64,000 nt of DNA from Rheinheimera maricola (GCF_016918075.2 NZ_JAERPS020000001.1:744001-808000), one strand, 5' to 3'; counted from the first letter of the stretch, positions 48,991 to 58,242 are shown. Notes: generated by a model not told the origin, from the letters alone. A program made the numbers and translations.

Positions 48991-49791
48991 ATGTTGTTAT
49001 GGCAGGACTTAAAGCGGTTGAACCAGTATGAAAGGTATTGGCTGCAGCTATTTCTGCTGCTTATTATCTTTAGCACCTGCTGGTTTAGTTACAGTGGTAC
49101 CGACTGGCAAAGTTGGCAATCTATCGCCTTAAATTGGCTACTTAGCCCGGTGAGTGCCATCAGCGGCGTGCTTTGTGTGGTGATGGTTGCTAAAGGCTTG
49201 CTGTCAAACTGGATCTGGGGGCTGATAAGTGCCGGGAGTTATGGCTTTATCGCCTGGACATCTGGTTATTATGGCGACTGGTTATTAAACTGGGGCTACT
49301 TTTTACCGGCACAGTTATTTATCTACTATAGCTGGCGGCATCAGCTTAATAGCGAAACGCAGATAGTGCGGATGCGCTGTTTGGGCAAGCATTGGCTTTG
49401 GGTTTTGGCGCTTATTCTGCTTGGTGTATGGTTGTTGGCTCAGGTGCTGGCGGGCTTCGACGGCTTTATTTCTGATGCCTTTAAGCGAAATTCTGCGGTT
49501 TATGGCAGCCTGCAGCAATTAACGGGTTTATCATTAAGTGGCCCCGTATTGGACGCCAGTACGGTGGTGCTGCAAATTAGCGCTCAATTATTGATGATCC
49601 GCATGTTTGCTGCGCAGTGGCCACTATGGATAGCAAACAATGTGTTTACTATTTTTGCCTGGAGTCTGGTGCTACTAACCGAGCCAGCCTCAGCGCCTTA
49701 TGCTGTGCCAACCCTATTGATGTGGATAGCCTTTTTACTTAATTCGATATATGGTGCCCTAAGCTGGTATCGTGGAGCGAAAGCAAATTGA
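48991..49791 (+). CDS. pnuC: Nicotinamide riboside/mononucleotide transporter PnuC
   Basis: Inner-membrane carrier of the PnuC family that takes up nicotinamide riboside (facilitated, trapped by phosphorylation). 266 residues with about seven hydrophobic segments. Typical features are NWLLSPVSAISGVLCVVMVAKG, the YGFIAWTSGYYGDWLLN region and LMIRMFAAQWPLWIANN. The stop overlaps the next gene by four bases, and that gene encodes the matching kinase/adenylyltransferase. This supports the substrate call. Confidence 0.88.
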   Translation: MLLWQDLKRLNQYERYWLQLFLLLIIFSTCWFSYSGTDWQSWQSIALNWLLSPVSAISGVLCVVMVAKGLLSNWIWGLISAGSYGFIAWTSGYYGDWLLNWGYFLPAQLFIYYSWRHQLNSETQIVRMRCLGKHWLWVLALILLGVWLLAQVLAGFDGFISDAFKRNSAVYGSLQQLTGLSLSGPVLDASTVVLQISAQLLMIRMFAAQWPLWIANNVFTIFAWSLVLLTEPASAPYAVPTLLMWIAFLLNSIYGALSWYRGAKAN

Positions 49792-50831
49792 ACAAAGTAG
49801 GGGTATTCCCCGGTAAATTTTTACCACCGCATCGGGGCCATATTACCGCCATTTTACGTGCTCATGCGTTGTGTGATGAACTCTATGTTGTTGTCAGTGA
49901 GCGTCCGCAGGAAGACGGTGAGCTATGCCGAAGTGCTGGTATTGGCTATATTGACGGCGTAACGCGACAGCGCTGGTTGTCGCAGGAGCTACAAGGCTTA
50001 GGTATTCAGGTTTTGTTGCTGCAGGAAGGGCAGATCCCGCCGTTTCCGCATGGCTGGCATGATTACGCTGTTTTACTACGACAAAAAGTACCGGTCGCGT
50101 TTCAGGTGATTTTTGGCGGTGAGGAGAGCTACCGCAGTGGTCACAGCCAGTTCTTTCCGGGTATTGAATATAAGGTTTTAGATCCACAGCGCACACAGTG
50201 GCCGATAAGCGGTACCGAAATCCGTAACCATCCTTATCAGCACTGGGATTATATCGCCGGGGCTGCGCGGCCGTTCTTTGCTCGCAAAGTACTGATTACC
50301 GGGCCGGAATCCTGCGGCAAAACCACCTTAACCCGCAAATTAGCTAAAGTGTATTGTACTTCCTGGTCAGAAGAGCTGGGCCGGGACTATCAACAGGATG
50401 TGGTTGGTGGCAATGGTGATTTGTTTAATCTGGACGATTTTAACCGCATAGCGCATTTACAATACGAGCAGGATCATCAAGCACTGCGCAGCGCCAACAA
50501 GGTTTGTTTTTTTGACACTGATGCTGTAGTTACTGCCTTTTTCAGCCAGGTTTTTCTCGGGCAGCTAGCCAGCCGGATTGAGAGTTTTATTGAGCCAGAT
50601 AAGTATGATCTGATTATCGCCTTAGAACCCACAGTGCCCTGGGTTGCCGATGGCATGCGTGAGCTTGGCGATCCGGCCGTGCGCCAGAAAAGCTTTGAGC
50701 AGCTGATGGCGTTGTACCAGCAATATGGTTTTGCGCCTGAGCGGATTTTACGCGTAAGTTCTGCGGATTATTACCAACGGCTTGAATGCTGCATTAGTGC
50801 AGTGGATGCATTGTTAGCCCGCAATGCGTAA
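49788..50831 (+). CDS. nadR: NadR-like NMN adenylyltransferase / ribosylnicotinamide kinase without HTH
   Basis: Bifunctional NAD salvage enzyme. The N-terminal adenylyltransferase domain (about 1-160) has GKFLPPHRGHI (HxGH) and ISGTEIR. The C-terminal kinase domain (about 165-345) has Walker A GPESCGKTT. 347 residues, against about 410 for E. coli NadR, because the N-terminal HTH repressor domain is absent. It should therefore salvage but not repress NAD genes. The start is TTG 49788, overlapping the pnuC stop by four bases, so uptake and phosphorylation are coupled. Confidence 0.9.
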   Translation: MNKVGVFPGKFLPPHRGHITAILRAHALCDELYVVVSERPQEDGELCRSAGIGYIDGVTRQRWLSQELQGLGIQVLLLQEGQIPPFPHGWHDYAVLLRQKVPVAFQVIFGGEESYRSGHSQFFPGIEYKVLDPQRTQWPISGTEIRNHPYQHWDYIAGAARPFFARKVLITGPESCGKTTLTRKLAKVYCTSWSEELGRDYQQDVVGGNGDLFNLDDFNRIAHLQYEQDHQALRSANKVCFFDTDAVVTAFFSQVFLGQLASRIESFIEPDKYDLIIALEPTVPWVADGMRELGDPAVRQKSFEQLMALYQQYGFAPERILRVSSADYYQRLECCISAVDALLARNA

Positions 50832-50887
50832 TACCTTTAAAAACTGTCTGTTGCATAGGCGGCCCTTGTAGCCAGCATCGTTTCAGC

Positions 50888-50896
50888 TGCTATAAT
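50888..50896 (+). promoter_or_regulatory. Extended -10 promoter candidate for glnS
   Basis: TGCTATAAT is a full extended -10 (TGnTATAAT). A TTGTAG lies 19 bases upstream, too far to count as a good -35. It is 43 bases before the glnS ATG. Confidence 0.55.
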
Positions 50897-50939
50897 GCCG
50901 CCACTATTTTTTATTATTCGTTAAAGGATCACAGCTATT

Positions 50940-52607
50940 ATGTCGGACGTATCTTCTCGCCCCACTAATTTTATCCGGCAAATTATTGATACCGATTTAG
51001 CTTCCGGTAAGCATAACGCGGTGCAAACCCGTTTTCCGCCAGAGCCCAACGGTTATCTGCATATTGGCCATGCTAAATCTATTTGTTTGAATTTCGGTAT
51101 TGCGCAAGATTATCAGGGGCAGTGCAACCTGCGTTTTGATGACACCAACCCAGAAAAAGAAAACGTCGAATTTGTAAATTCTATTTCGCAAGACGTGAAC
51201 TGGTTAGGATTTCAGTGGAGTGGTGAGGTACGTTACTCATCGGATTATTTTGATGCGCTGTATGGCTATGCGGTTGAGCTGATTAAAAAAGGCCTGGCCT
51301 ATGTTTGCTTTTTAAATGGTGAGCAAATGCGTGAATATCGCGGCAATTTAACCCAGCCTGGCAAGCCTAGCCCAACTCGCGATGCCAGCCCAGCAGAAAA
51401 CCTGGCGCTGTTTGAGAAAATGCGTGCCGGTGGTTTTAAAGAAGGCGAATGTTCGCTGCGCACAAAAATTGATATGGCATCCAGCTTTATGTGTATGCGT
51501 GACCCGGTTATTTACCGGGTTAAATTTGCCCATCACCATCAAACTGGCGACAGCTGGTGTATTTACCCGATGTACGATTTTACCCATTGTATCTCTGACG
51601 CACTGGAAGGCATTACGCACTCTTTGTGTACGTTAGAGTTTCAGGATAATCGTCGTTTATATGACTGGATTTTGGACAACATTACTATTGCTTGCCACCC
51701 ACAACAGATAGAGTTTTCCCGCTTAAATCTGGAATATGCGGTAATGAGCAAGCGAAAATTGCAAACGCTGGTGGAGCAAAAGGTCGTTTCCGGTTGGGAT
51801 GACCCGCGTATGCCGACGATTGCCGGTTTACGTCGTCGTGGTTATACCCCGGCCGCTATTCGCGAGTTTGCCAAACGTATTGGGGTAACCAAACAAGATA
51901 ACGTAATAGAAATGAGTGCGTTGGAAGCCTGTATTCGTGAAGATTTAGATGCCGCTGCGCCACGGGCTATGGCTGTTTTGGATCCGCTTAAGGTTACTAT
52001 TATCAACTACCCGGTTGATGGCATTGAATGGTTGGATGCACCAAATCATCCCAAAGATGACACCATGGGCAGCCGTAAACTGCCTTTTGGCCAGGTAGTG
52101 TATATTGACCGCGCTGATTTTCGTGAAGAAGCCAACAAAAAGTACAAACGTTTGGTATTAAACGGTGATGTACGCTTGCGCAATGCTTATGTTATTCACG
52201 CAGACGAAGTAATAAAAGATGCTGATGGCAATATTGTTGAACTGAAATGTTCATACTTGCCGGAGACGCTGGGTGAAAACCCGGCTGATGGCCGAAAAGT
52301 ACGCGGTGTAATTCACTGGGTTGAAGCTACAAATGCCTTGCCGGCAGAGTTCAGGGTGTATGACCGTTTGTTTAGCGTGGCAAACCCTGCAGCAGAAGAG
52401 GACTTCCTCAATGTGATTAACCCGCAATCATTGGTGATAACACAAGGGTTGGTTGAGCCGTCATTGCAAAGTGCCAAAGTAGAGCAGGCGTATCAGTTTG
52501 AACGTGAGGGGTATTACTGTGCCGACAATCGCGATTCAACCGCGGAAAGGTTGGTATTTAACCGCACTGTTGGCTTGCGAGACAGCTGGGGTAAAGAAGA
52601 AGAGTAA
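50940..52607 (+). CDS. glnS: Glutaminyl-tRNA synthetase GlnS
   Basis: Class I synthetase that charges tRNA-Gln with glutamine. The HIGH motif is in [15 protein letters not shown] and the KMSKS equivalent is [18 protein letters not shown] and FDDTNPEKE are diagnostic of the GlnRS/GluRS group, and the C-terminal anticodon-binding beta-barrels are complete. 555 residues, near E. coli (554). Monocistronic, with its own extended -10 and a symmetric terminator. Confidence 0.97.
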   Translation: MSDVSSRPTNFIRQIIDTDLASGKHNAVQTRFPPEPNGYLHIGHAKSICLNFGIAQDYQGQCNLRFDDTNPEKENVEFVNSISQDVNWLGFQWSGEVRYSSDYFDALYGYAVELIKKGLAYVCFLNGEQMREYRGNLTQPGKPSPTRDASPAENLALFEKMRAGGFKEGECSLRTKIDMASSFMCMRDPVIYRVKFAHHHQTGDSWCIYPMYDFTHCISDALEGITHSLCTLEFQDNRRLYDWILDNITIACHPQQIEFSRLNLEYAVMSKRKLQTLVEQKVVSGWDDPRMPTIAGLRRRGYTPAAIREFAKRIGVTKQDNVIEMSALEACIREDLDAAAPRAMAVLDPLKVTIINYPVDGIEWLDAPNHPKDDTMGSRKLPFGQVVYIDRADFREEANKKYKRLVLNGDVRLRNAYVIHADEVIKDADGNIVELKCSYLPETLGENPADGRKVRGVIHWVEATNALPAEFRVYDRLFSVANPAAEEDFLNVINPQSLVITQGLVEPSLQSAKVEQAYQFEREGYYCADNRDSTAERLVFNRTVGLRDSWGKEEE

Positions 52608-52626
52608 CGCTGATATTGCTGTAGTT

Positions 52627-52653
52627 AATAAAGGCCGCAAAGCGGCCTTTATT
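52627..52653. terminator. Bidirectional terminator between glnS and the DUF3185 gene
   Basis: AATAAAGGCCGC and GCGGCCTTTATT form a perfect 12-bp stem with a 3-base loop between two convergent genes. Confidence 0.85.
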
Positions 52654-52666
52654 TATTCTCTGCGGG

Positions 52667-52861
52667 CTACTTTTTCAGTAACAGACCTAAACCAACAATA
52701 GCCGCAACAGCGCCACCGACTAAAAACCAGATTGCATTGTCCGTAGGGTTGCCGGTAACCACTTCAGTTACCTGAGACGCGGTTGAATTATATTCCGTAT
52801 AGCCAAAATATAACAAAATCACACCCGCTACTAATATTGCTAATCCTATGATTTTATTCAT
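52667..52861 (-). CDS. DUF3185 small membrane protein
   Basis: 64-residue protein with two membrane helices (about 4-22 and 44-62) and a short polar loop, MNKIIGLAILVAGVILLYFG at the start. It matches the DUF3185 family; no function known. The start is ATG 52859-52861, as GGAG lies seven bases upstream; an ATG four codons earlier overlaps that site. Confidence 0.8.
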   Translation of the reverse strand: MNKIIGLAILVAGVILLYFGYTEYNSTASQVTEVVTGNPTDNAIWFLVGGAVAAIVGLGLLLKK

Positions 52862-53009
52862 ATATATCTCCATTTTATTGTTGTGTTTCTTTCGGTTTGG
52901 GTTGTTGCTATTTTATAAACTAAATATCAGCTTTTGAATAACTTTTTTTCACACGAGCTGTTCATACTGTAATCAATACCATGGCACAGTAATCGGATGA
53001 AACCTAGTG

Positions 53010-53843
53010 ATGCGTTTAATTTTACTGTTGTTTTGTTTGCACATATCCACGCAGGCAGCAGAAATCGTGCGCTTCCCTGCAATTGCCCATGTGGAGGATC
53101 CGCGATCCGTCTATCCATTGGCACTGCTTGAACTTGCTTTGGCTCAGTCTAAACGCCAGTATCAATTGCAGAGTTCGCCACAGCGAATGTCGAAGTCGCG
53201 CAGTCTGGCTTTTTTAAAAGACAAAACCGAACTCGATGTGGTTTGGACAATGACCTCTATTGAACGCGAGTTAGATTTTCGCGCTATACGAGTTCCTATT
53301 TTTAAAGGTCTTAGTGGTTATCGAGTTATGTTAATCCGCAGCGACCAGCAAGCATTATTCAGCGTTGATACGCCGGTGGTGCAAATTAAGCGTAGATTGT
53401 ATGCGCAAGGACATGATTGGATAGATGCTAAGGTGCTCCAGCTTAACGGCTTGTCGGTGATAGGTGCTGCTGGTTACGATAATTTGTTTTCTATGTTGGA
53501 AAAGGGCAGGGTAGATGCTGTACCACGAAATGCGCTTGAAATAGCAGACGAGGCTAGTTTACTGGCAGCGCGTAATATTGTTATCGAGAAAAATTGGGTA
53601 ATTTATTACCCTACGGCCAGCTACTTTTTTGTTAATTCCGACAATAAACAGTTAGCGCAGGATATAGAGCAAGGCCTACAGCGGATAATCGCAGATGGTA
53701 CTTTTGAGCAGTTGTTTAATCAATTTTTTGCCGGACATCTTGCTGAACTTGATTTGCGACAACGCCAAGTAATTATACTGAAAAACCCTTTATTACCGGA
53801 ACAAACGCCTATTAAAGACGCACGACTCTGGTATTATCCATAA
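53010..53843 (+). CDS. Periplasmic solute-binding-like protein (SBP family 3)
   Basis: 277-residue exported protein with a short signal peptide (MRLILLLFCLHISTQA) and a two-lobe fold like amino-acid-binding proteins (VYPLALLELALAQS; ADGTFEQLFNQFFAGHLAEL near the C-terminus). No ABC permease or ATPase gene is nearby, so it may be an orphan receptor or sensor rather than a transporter part. I use ATG 53010; a GTG three bases upstream is equally possible. Ligand unknown. Confidence 0.8.
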   Translation: MRLILLLFCLHISTQAAEIVRFPAIAHVEDPRSVYPLALLELALAQSKRQYQLQSSPQRMSKSRSLAFLKDKTELDVVWTMTSIERELDFRAIRVPIFKGLSGYRVMLIRSDQQALFSVDTPVVQIKRRLYAQGHDWIDAKVLQLNGLSVIGAAGYDNLFSMLEKGRVDAVPRNALEIADEASLLAARNIVIEKNWVIYYPTASYFFVNSDNKQLAQDIEQGLQRIIADGTFEQLFNQFFAGHLAELDLRQRQVIILKNPLLPEQTPIKDARLWYYP

Positions 53844-53872
53844 CAACTATTCAATTTTGGCGCAGGTTTAAC

Positions 53873-54499
53873 ATGGAGTTGTTTTTCGCTGTTTTGTTCT
53901 TTGCCTTTTCTACCACTATTACACCAGGGCCGAATAACGTGATGATTATGTCATCTGGCGTTAACTACGGCATTAAAGCCAGTGTGCCGCATTGGTTGGG
54001 TATATGTTTAGGTTTTCCGTTAATGGTCTTGCTGGTGGGCTTTGGTTTTGGTGTGGTGTTTGAGCGTTACCCCCATTTACATCAGTTGATTAAAGTGCTG
54101 GGCGTTGCCTATCTAATTTGGTTGGCCTGGCAAATTGCCAGCGCTGAACCTAAAACCATAGAGCAAGGCAAAAGTAAGCCATTTAGTTTTGTACAGGCGG
54201 CATTGTTTCAGTGGATTAACGGTAAAGCCTGGGTAATGGCCAGTGGCGCCGTAGCGGCGTTTACCACGGTAGGCGGTGTGTACTGGCTGGAAGTCAGTAT
54301 TATTACTGCGGCGTTTTTGCTGGTGGCCTTTCCCTGCGTGGGGATTTGGCTGGTTTTTGGTGCTGCCCTGCGCACTATACTGACTAAGGCTTTGTTTCAA
54401 CGTATTTTTAATATCACTATGGCTATTATTTTATTGCTATCAGTAGTGCCGGTATTGCTCGAAATCTGGCACTATTATTTTACGCCGGTGGGCAGCTAG
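53873..54499 (+). CDS. LysE/RhtB family exporter
   Basis: 208-residue inner-membrane protein with about six helices. The N-terminal TTITPGPNNVMIMSSGVNYG is the family signature. Members export amino acids (lysine, threonine, homoserine, others); the substrate here cannot be named. It is 29 bases after the solute-binding protein gene and 22 before the rhodanese gene, so these may be co-transcribed. Confidence 0.88.
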   Translation: MELFFAVLFFAFSTTITPGPNNVMIMSSGVNYGIKASVPHWLGICLGFPLMVLLVGFGFGVVFERYPHLHQLIKVLGVAYLIWLAWQIASAEPKTIEQGKSKPFSFVQAALFQWINGKAWVMASGAVAAFTTVGGVYWLEVSIITAAFLLVAFPCVGIWLVFGAALRTILTKALFQRIFNITMAIILLLSVVPVLLEIWHYYFTPVGS

Positions 54500-54521
54500 C
54501 AACATTTGAGGAACGTATGTT

Positions 54522-54863
54522 ATGAGAATAATCTTTGTGCTGTTAACCCTATTGTTGCTGAGTTCCTGTGCAAGTAAGCCAATACAAACCACTCAGACCG
54601 TGTGGCTGGATGTCCGTAGTGCTGAAGAATTTGCCGCCGGGCACCTGCCGGGCGCCATTAATATTCCCCATACTGAAGTAGTGAAGGGGCTTGAGACGCT
54701 AAAGCTGGATAAAAACCGCGATATTGCGTTGTATTGCGGCAGTGGCCGCCGTGCCGGCATTGCTATAGAAGCGTTACAACAGCAGGGGTATACCAACCTG
54801 ACTAACCAGGGTGGTTATGAAAGTTTGAAGCAAAAGCAACTTAGTGCAGATGAACGGCAATGA
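54522..54863 (+). CDS. Rhodanese-like lipoprotein
   Basis: 113-residue lipoprotein with a rhodanese domain. The signal ends in the lipobox LLSSC (C16), followed by Ala, so it should be sorted to the outer membrane by the Lol system. The single rhodanese domain (about 25-105) has WLDVRSAEEFAAGHLPGA and the active loop YCGSGRRAG with the catalytic cysteine. PspE-like in plan, but lipid-anchored. The end overlaps the next gene by 14 bases. Confidence 0.85.
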   Translation: MRIIFVLLTLLLLSSCASKPIQTTQTVWLDVRSAEEFAAGHLPGAINIPHTEVVKGLETLKLDKNRDIALYCGSGRRAGIAIEALQQQGYTNLTNQGGYESLKQKQLSADERQ

Positions 54864-55377
54864 AGAAAAAATAAAGCTTGAGCATGACGCCGCACGCTTG
54901 TTTATGCGGCTGTATGAGCAGCGCTTTGGCATCACCATGCGGCATATCTGGCATAACGAGCCGGCACGGCCGGATGTGTCTTGTTATTACGATGATCAGA
55001 AGCTGGATTTAGAAATTGCCCATTTGTATGGCAGTGAAGTTGAAGCCATGCATATTCTTGGCCGTGAGCTGGGTGAAAATACCCACAAAGAATTGCTGGC
55101 ATTGCTGCGCACGCCCGCCCAGCACCGGTTGTTGACCGCATTGAACCGGCTTATTTGTAATAAAGCGGAAAAAAGCTATAACACGCAACGGGTATGGTTA
55201 GTGATCCGCAATGCCAATCCGTTATGGACGAGGCGTGATATTTTAGCCCATCAGCGTCAGCTGCATATGCCCAAACAGCATCCATTTGAACAAATCTGGC
55301 TGATTGGTGATATACAGGGGCACAGCGGTATATTGGCCTTGTATCCGCCGACTCTCACTGCACTGGAGCAAGGCTAA
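54850..55377 (+). CDS. Conserved-looking protein of unknown function
   Basis: I do not recognise this 175-residue soluble protein. It has RPDVSCYYDDQKLDLEIAHL (about residues 36-55), which vaguely resembles the PD...D/ExK core of some nuclease folds, but the lysine is replaced (EIA). Later it has QRVWLVIRNANPLWTRRDI and FEQIWLIGD. The start is placed at ATG 54850; a GTG at 54844 is possible. It overlaps the rhodanese gene by 14 bases and shares one base with the next gene, so the three are coupled. Confidence 0.7.
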   Translation: MNGNEEKIKLEHDAARLFMRLYEQRFGITMRHIWHNEPARPDVSCYYDDQKLDLEIAHLYGSEVEAMHILGRELGENTHKELLALLRTPAQHRLLTALNRLICNKAEKSYNTQRVWLVIRNANPLWTRRDILAHQRQLHMPKQHPFEQIWLIGDIQGHSGILALYPPTLTALEQG

Positions 55378-55751
55378 TGTTGGCTTTTTATCAACGCTGG
55401 AGCCGGAGGCTTTATCCGCTGCGTTATATGTTTATACTGCAGTTTTTTGTTGCAGTGGCGGCGTTTGGCTGGCTGGTTTTTGTTGCAACCGCCGAGCAGT
55501 CGCAGCGCTGGCAGTTAGCCGCAGTGTTGCTGGCGGTAACGGCGCTGTTATTCTGGTTATGGGCGACAGTGTTTCGCCAGCCGCTACCTACGCTGGCCAA
55601 TGTCGGTGGCGTGTTGCCCAGGCTCAAAGTAAAACTGCAGTATGGCTTACAATACATGCTGTGCTTGATTATATCGTTGTTACTGCTGGCAACACTTTAT
55701 CTTGGCCTGCGCGTGGTTAAAGGTATAATTCTTATCCTGTTTTTTAGCTGA
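55377..55751 (+). CDS. Small inner-membrane protein of unknown function
   Basis: 124 residues with about three membrane helices (near 19-38, 48-64 and 92-118) and basic loops. No family recognised. Its start shares a base with the stop before it, so it belongs to the rhodanese cluster. A promoter-like pair for earP lies within its 3' end. Confidence 0.65.
   Translation: MLAFYQRWSRRLYPLRYMFILQFFVAVAAFGWLVFVATAEQSQRWQLAAVLLAVTALLFWLWATVFRQPLPTLANVGGVLPRLKVKLQYGLQYMLCLIISLLLLATLYLGLRVVKGIILILFFS
55702..55729 (+). promoter_or_regulatory. Promoter candidate for earP-efp
   Basis: TTGGCC (55702-55707) and a perfect TATAAT (55724-55729) with a 16-base spacer lie inside the end of the preceding gene, 32 bases before the earP ATG. 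Confidence 0.45.
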
Positions 55752-55760
55752 TTTCTTTTT

Positions 55761-56930
55761 ATGTTTGCACTACCTAAGCGTTGGGATATTTTTTGTGCAG
55801 TTATCGATAATTTTGGTGATATAGGTATTTGTTGGCGTTTAAGCCGGCAATTGGTTAATGAGCATAATATTGGCGTACGGCTGTGGGTGGATGATTTAGT
55901 CAGCTTCAGCAAAATTTGCCCGCAAATAGATATCACTGCCGATGAGCAGCAGCATGCCGGGGTGCTGATCCAGCGCTGGGCCAGAACGACTAACTGGCAA
56001 CAGTGCACCGTAGCTGATGTCGTAATAGAAGCCCTGGCTTGCACTGTCCCGGCGGCGTATCAGCAAAAAATGGCGCAACAACAGGTAAAACCGCTGTGGT
56101 TGAATCTGGAATATTTATCAGCAGAAGCCTGGGTTGAAGGTTGTCACGCTTTGCCATCACCGCAACCGCAGCTGGCACTGGATAAACATTTCTTTTTCCC
56201 GGGCTTTACCGCAGCAACCGGTGGTTTACTGCAAGAGCGCAGTATCCAGCAGCAGGCCGAGCTGTTTATGGCCGATGCTGCTGCGCAGCGAGCATTCTGG
56301 CAACAGTTGGCCGTGCCAGAGTATGCAGAGTATCAGCAGAAAATCTCCCTGTTTGCCTATGATCACCCGCAGATAGAAAGTTTACTCAGTTGTTGGCAGC
56401 AAGCACCGGTTAATACCCTTTGTCTGGTGCCGCAGGGCGTGCTGGCAGACCAGCTTGCTGGCTTATATCCGCAGCTGGTGCAGCGGGCTGAGCTGAAGTT
56501 ACATAACCTGACATTAAAGCTGGTGCCGTTTTTAGCCCAAGATGACTACGATAAGCTGTTGTGGGCCTGTGATTTTAACTTTGTCCGCGGCGAAGATTCG
56601 GTTATTCGCGCGCATTGGGCGGCCAAGCCGTTTATCTGGCAAATATACCGCCAGACAGGGCAAGCACATCTGGATAAACTGCAGGCATTTATGCAGCGCT
56701 ACTGCGCACAGATGCCGCAAGACGCAGCTCAGGCTTTAACTTCGTTTTGGCTGGCGTGGAACACTGACAACGATTTGGCCGATAGCTGGCAAAAATTTAG
56801 TGCAATGTTGCCGAAAATCGCCGACTATAACCAGCAATGGCGCGCAGCGTTAACGGCAAACGGAGATCTTGCCAGCAACCTCGTGCACTTTGTTGAAAAA
56901 AAATTTATAATGCGACGCAATTTTTCCTAA
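55761..56930 (+). CDS. earP: EF-P arginine rhamnosyltransferase EarP
   Basis: GT-B glycosyltransferase that adds rhamnose from dTDP-rhamnose to Arg32 of elongation factor P. The 389-residue chain begins with WDIFCAVIDNFGDIGICWRL (conserved DNFGDIG with the catalytic Asp) and has FNFVRGEDSVIRAHWAAKPF in the C-terminal, sugar-nucleotide-binding half. It lies just before efp, the usual position. dTDP-rhamnose (rml) genes are not in the window. Confidence 0.95.
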   Translation: MFALPKRWDIFCAVIDNFGDIGICWRLSRQLVNEHNIGVRLWVDDLVSFSKICPQIDITADEQQHAGVLIQRWARTTNWQQCTVADVVIEALACTVPAAYQQKMAQQQVKPLWLNLEYLSAEAWVEGCHALPSPQPQLALDKHFFFPGFTAATGGLLQERSIQQQAELFMADAAAQRAFWQQLAVPEYAEYQQKISLFAYDHPQIESLLSCWQQAPVNTLCLVPQGVLADQLAGLYPQLVQRAELKLHNLTLKLVPFLAQDDYDKLLWACDFNFVRGEDSVIRAHWAAKPFIWQIYRQTGQAHLDKLQAFMQRYCAQMPQDAAQALTSFWLAWNTDNDLADSWQKFSAMLPKIADYNQQWRAALTANGDLASNLVHFVEKKFIMRRNFS

Positions 56931-56951
56931 CGAGAAGATATTTCAGTCATG

Positions 56952-57509
56952 ATGAAGACAGCTCAAGAACTGCGTGCTGGCCAGGTGATTATGGTTGGCA
57001 CAGAACCAATGGTAATTTTAAAAGCCGAGTTTAACAAATCCGGCCGTAATTCTGCCGTTGTTAAAATGAAAATGAAAAACTTGTTGAATTCACAGGGTAT
57101 GGAAACGGTATACCGTGCTGATGACAAGTTCGAACAAGTACTGCTGGAAACCAAAGAAGTAACGTATTCTTACTTCGCTGATCCTATGTACGTATTTATG
57201 GATCAGGAATACAACCAGTTTGAAGTTGAAGCTGAAAACATGACTGAAGCACTGAAGTACCTGGTAGACGGTATGGAATGTTCGGTAGTGTTTTACAACG
57301 AGCGCCCAATTTCGGTTGACCTGCCAACAGTCGTAGTACGCACAGTAACGTACACTGAACCAGCAGCCCGCGGTGACACCTCTGGCAAGGTATTAAAACC
57401 AGCCAAAATTGAAACCGGTTTTGAACTGATGGTACCGGCGTTCGTGGAAGAAGGTGACAAGATTGAAATTGACACCCGTAGCGACGAATACCGCAGCCGC
57501 GCCAAGTAA
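56952..57509 (+). CDS. efp: Elongation factor P, Arg32 type
   Basis: Helps ribosomes stalled at polyproline. 185 residues, three beta-barrel domains. The tip residue is Arg in [18 protein letters not shown], the EarP substrate type. Of two adjacent ATGs, the second (56952) puts this arginine at position 32, as in Pseudomonas, so I take it. The C-terminal [15 protein letters not shown] is typical. A good terminator follows. Confidence 0.96.
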   Translation: MKTAQELRAGQVIMVGTEPMVILKAEFNKSGRNSAVVKMKMKNLLNSQGMETVYRADDKFEQVLLETKEVTYSYFADPMYVFMDQEYNQFEVEAENMTEALKYLVDGMECSVVFYNERPISVDLPTVVVRTVTYTEPAARGDTSGKVLKPAKIETGFELMVPAFVEEGDKIEIDTRSDEYRSRAK

Positions 57510-57530
57510 TATTGGCGGGTTTGGACAGTA

Positions 57531-57555
57531 AAAAAGGCGCTAAGGCGCCTTTTTT
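57531..57555. terminator. Terminator after efp
   Basis: GGCGC (57536-57540) and GCGCC (57545-57549) pair, extended by an A-run on the left and a T-run on the right. It starts 21 bases after the efp stop. Confidence 0.82.
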
Positions 57556-57573
57556 GTTGAAGGGAGATAAGCC

Positions 57574-58140
57574 ATGTCATCAGAAAAACACAAGATGCTT
57601 AGCGGGCAGTGGTATAACCCGCTAGACAAAGAGCTGAGCGCAGAGCGCCTTGCATCGCGTAAGTTACAACAGCAGTTTAACCAGAGCGCACCGGATGATG
57701 AGGTGCTGCGCCGGCAGCTGTTAAAACAGTGGCTGCCCAATACCGGCAAGCATTTTTATGTTGAGCCGCCGTTTTACTGCGATTATGGCTACAACATTCG
57801 TGCCGGCAATAAGGTGTTTTTTAACTTTAACTGTGTAGTACTGGATGTCGCGCCGGTGAGTATTGGCAACAACGTGTTTATTGGCCCAGCGGTGCAAATT
57901 TACACAGTAAACCATCCACTGGATGCCGTAAAGCGGCGCACTTTGCTGGAGCAGGCTTTGCCGGTAACCATTGGCAATGATGTGTGGATTGGTGGTGGTG
58001 CCATGATATTACCCGGTGTGACCATAGCGGATGGCAGTGTTATAGCCGCTGGCAGTGTGGTAACCAAAGATGTACCGGCGGGGGTGATGGCTGGTGGCAA
58101 TCCGTGTAAAGTAATTAAAGCTTTAAAAGCGGCTTATTGA
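57574..58140 (+). CDS. Sugar O-acetyltransferase, Maa/LacA family
   Basis: Hexapeptide-repeat acetyltransferase that uses acetyl-CoA to acetylate sugars such as maltose or galactosides. The N-terminal MLSGQWYNPLDKEL segment is the Maa domain. The left-handed beta-helix (about 60-180) has VFIGPAVQIYTVNHPLD with the catalytic histidine and IGGGAMILPGVTIADGS. 188 residues. SD: GGGAG. The true acceptor is unknown. Confidence 0.9.
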   Translation: MSSEKHKMLSGQWYNPLDKELSAERLASRKLQQQFNQSAPDDEVLRRQLLKQWLPNTGKHFYVEPPFYCDYGYNIRAGNKVFFNFNCVVLDVAPVSIGNNVFIGPAVQIYTVNHPLDAVKRRTLLEQALPVTIGNDVWIGGGAMILPGVTIADGSVIAAGSVVTKDVPAGVMAGGNPCKVIKALKAAY

Positions 58141-58242
58141 TATTGCCTAGGTAAATTTAATGTAATGTTTTGGTGTTAATCTGGTATTCAGCACTAGCCT
58201 GTAACTATAATCGGCGCAGAAGCAGATTACAGGAACCTGGCA

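Noticed and set aside
54850..55377. Calling the unknown protein a PD-(D/E)xK nuclease or toxin
   Set aside because: Only a loose PD...E pattern is seen and the key lysine is absent; no antitoxin or phage context.
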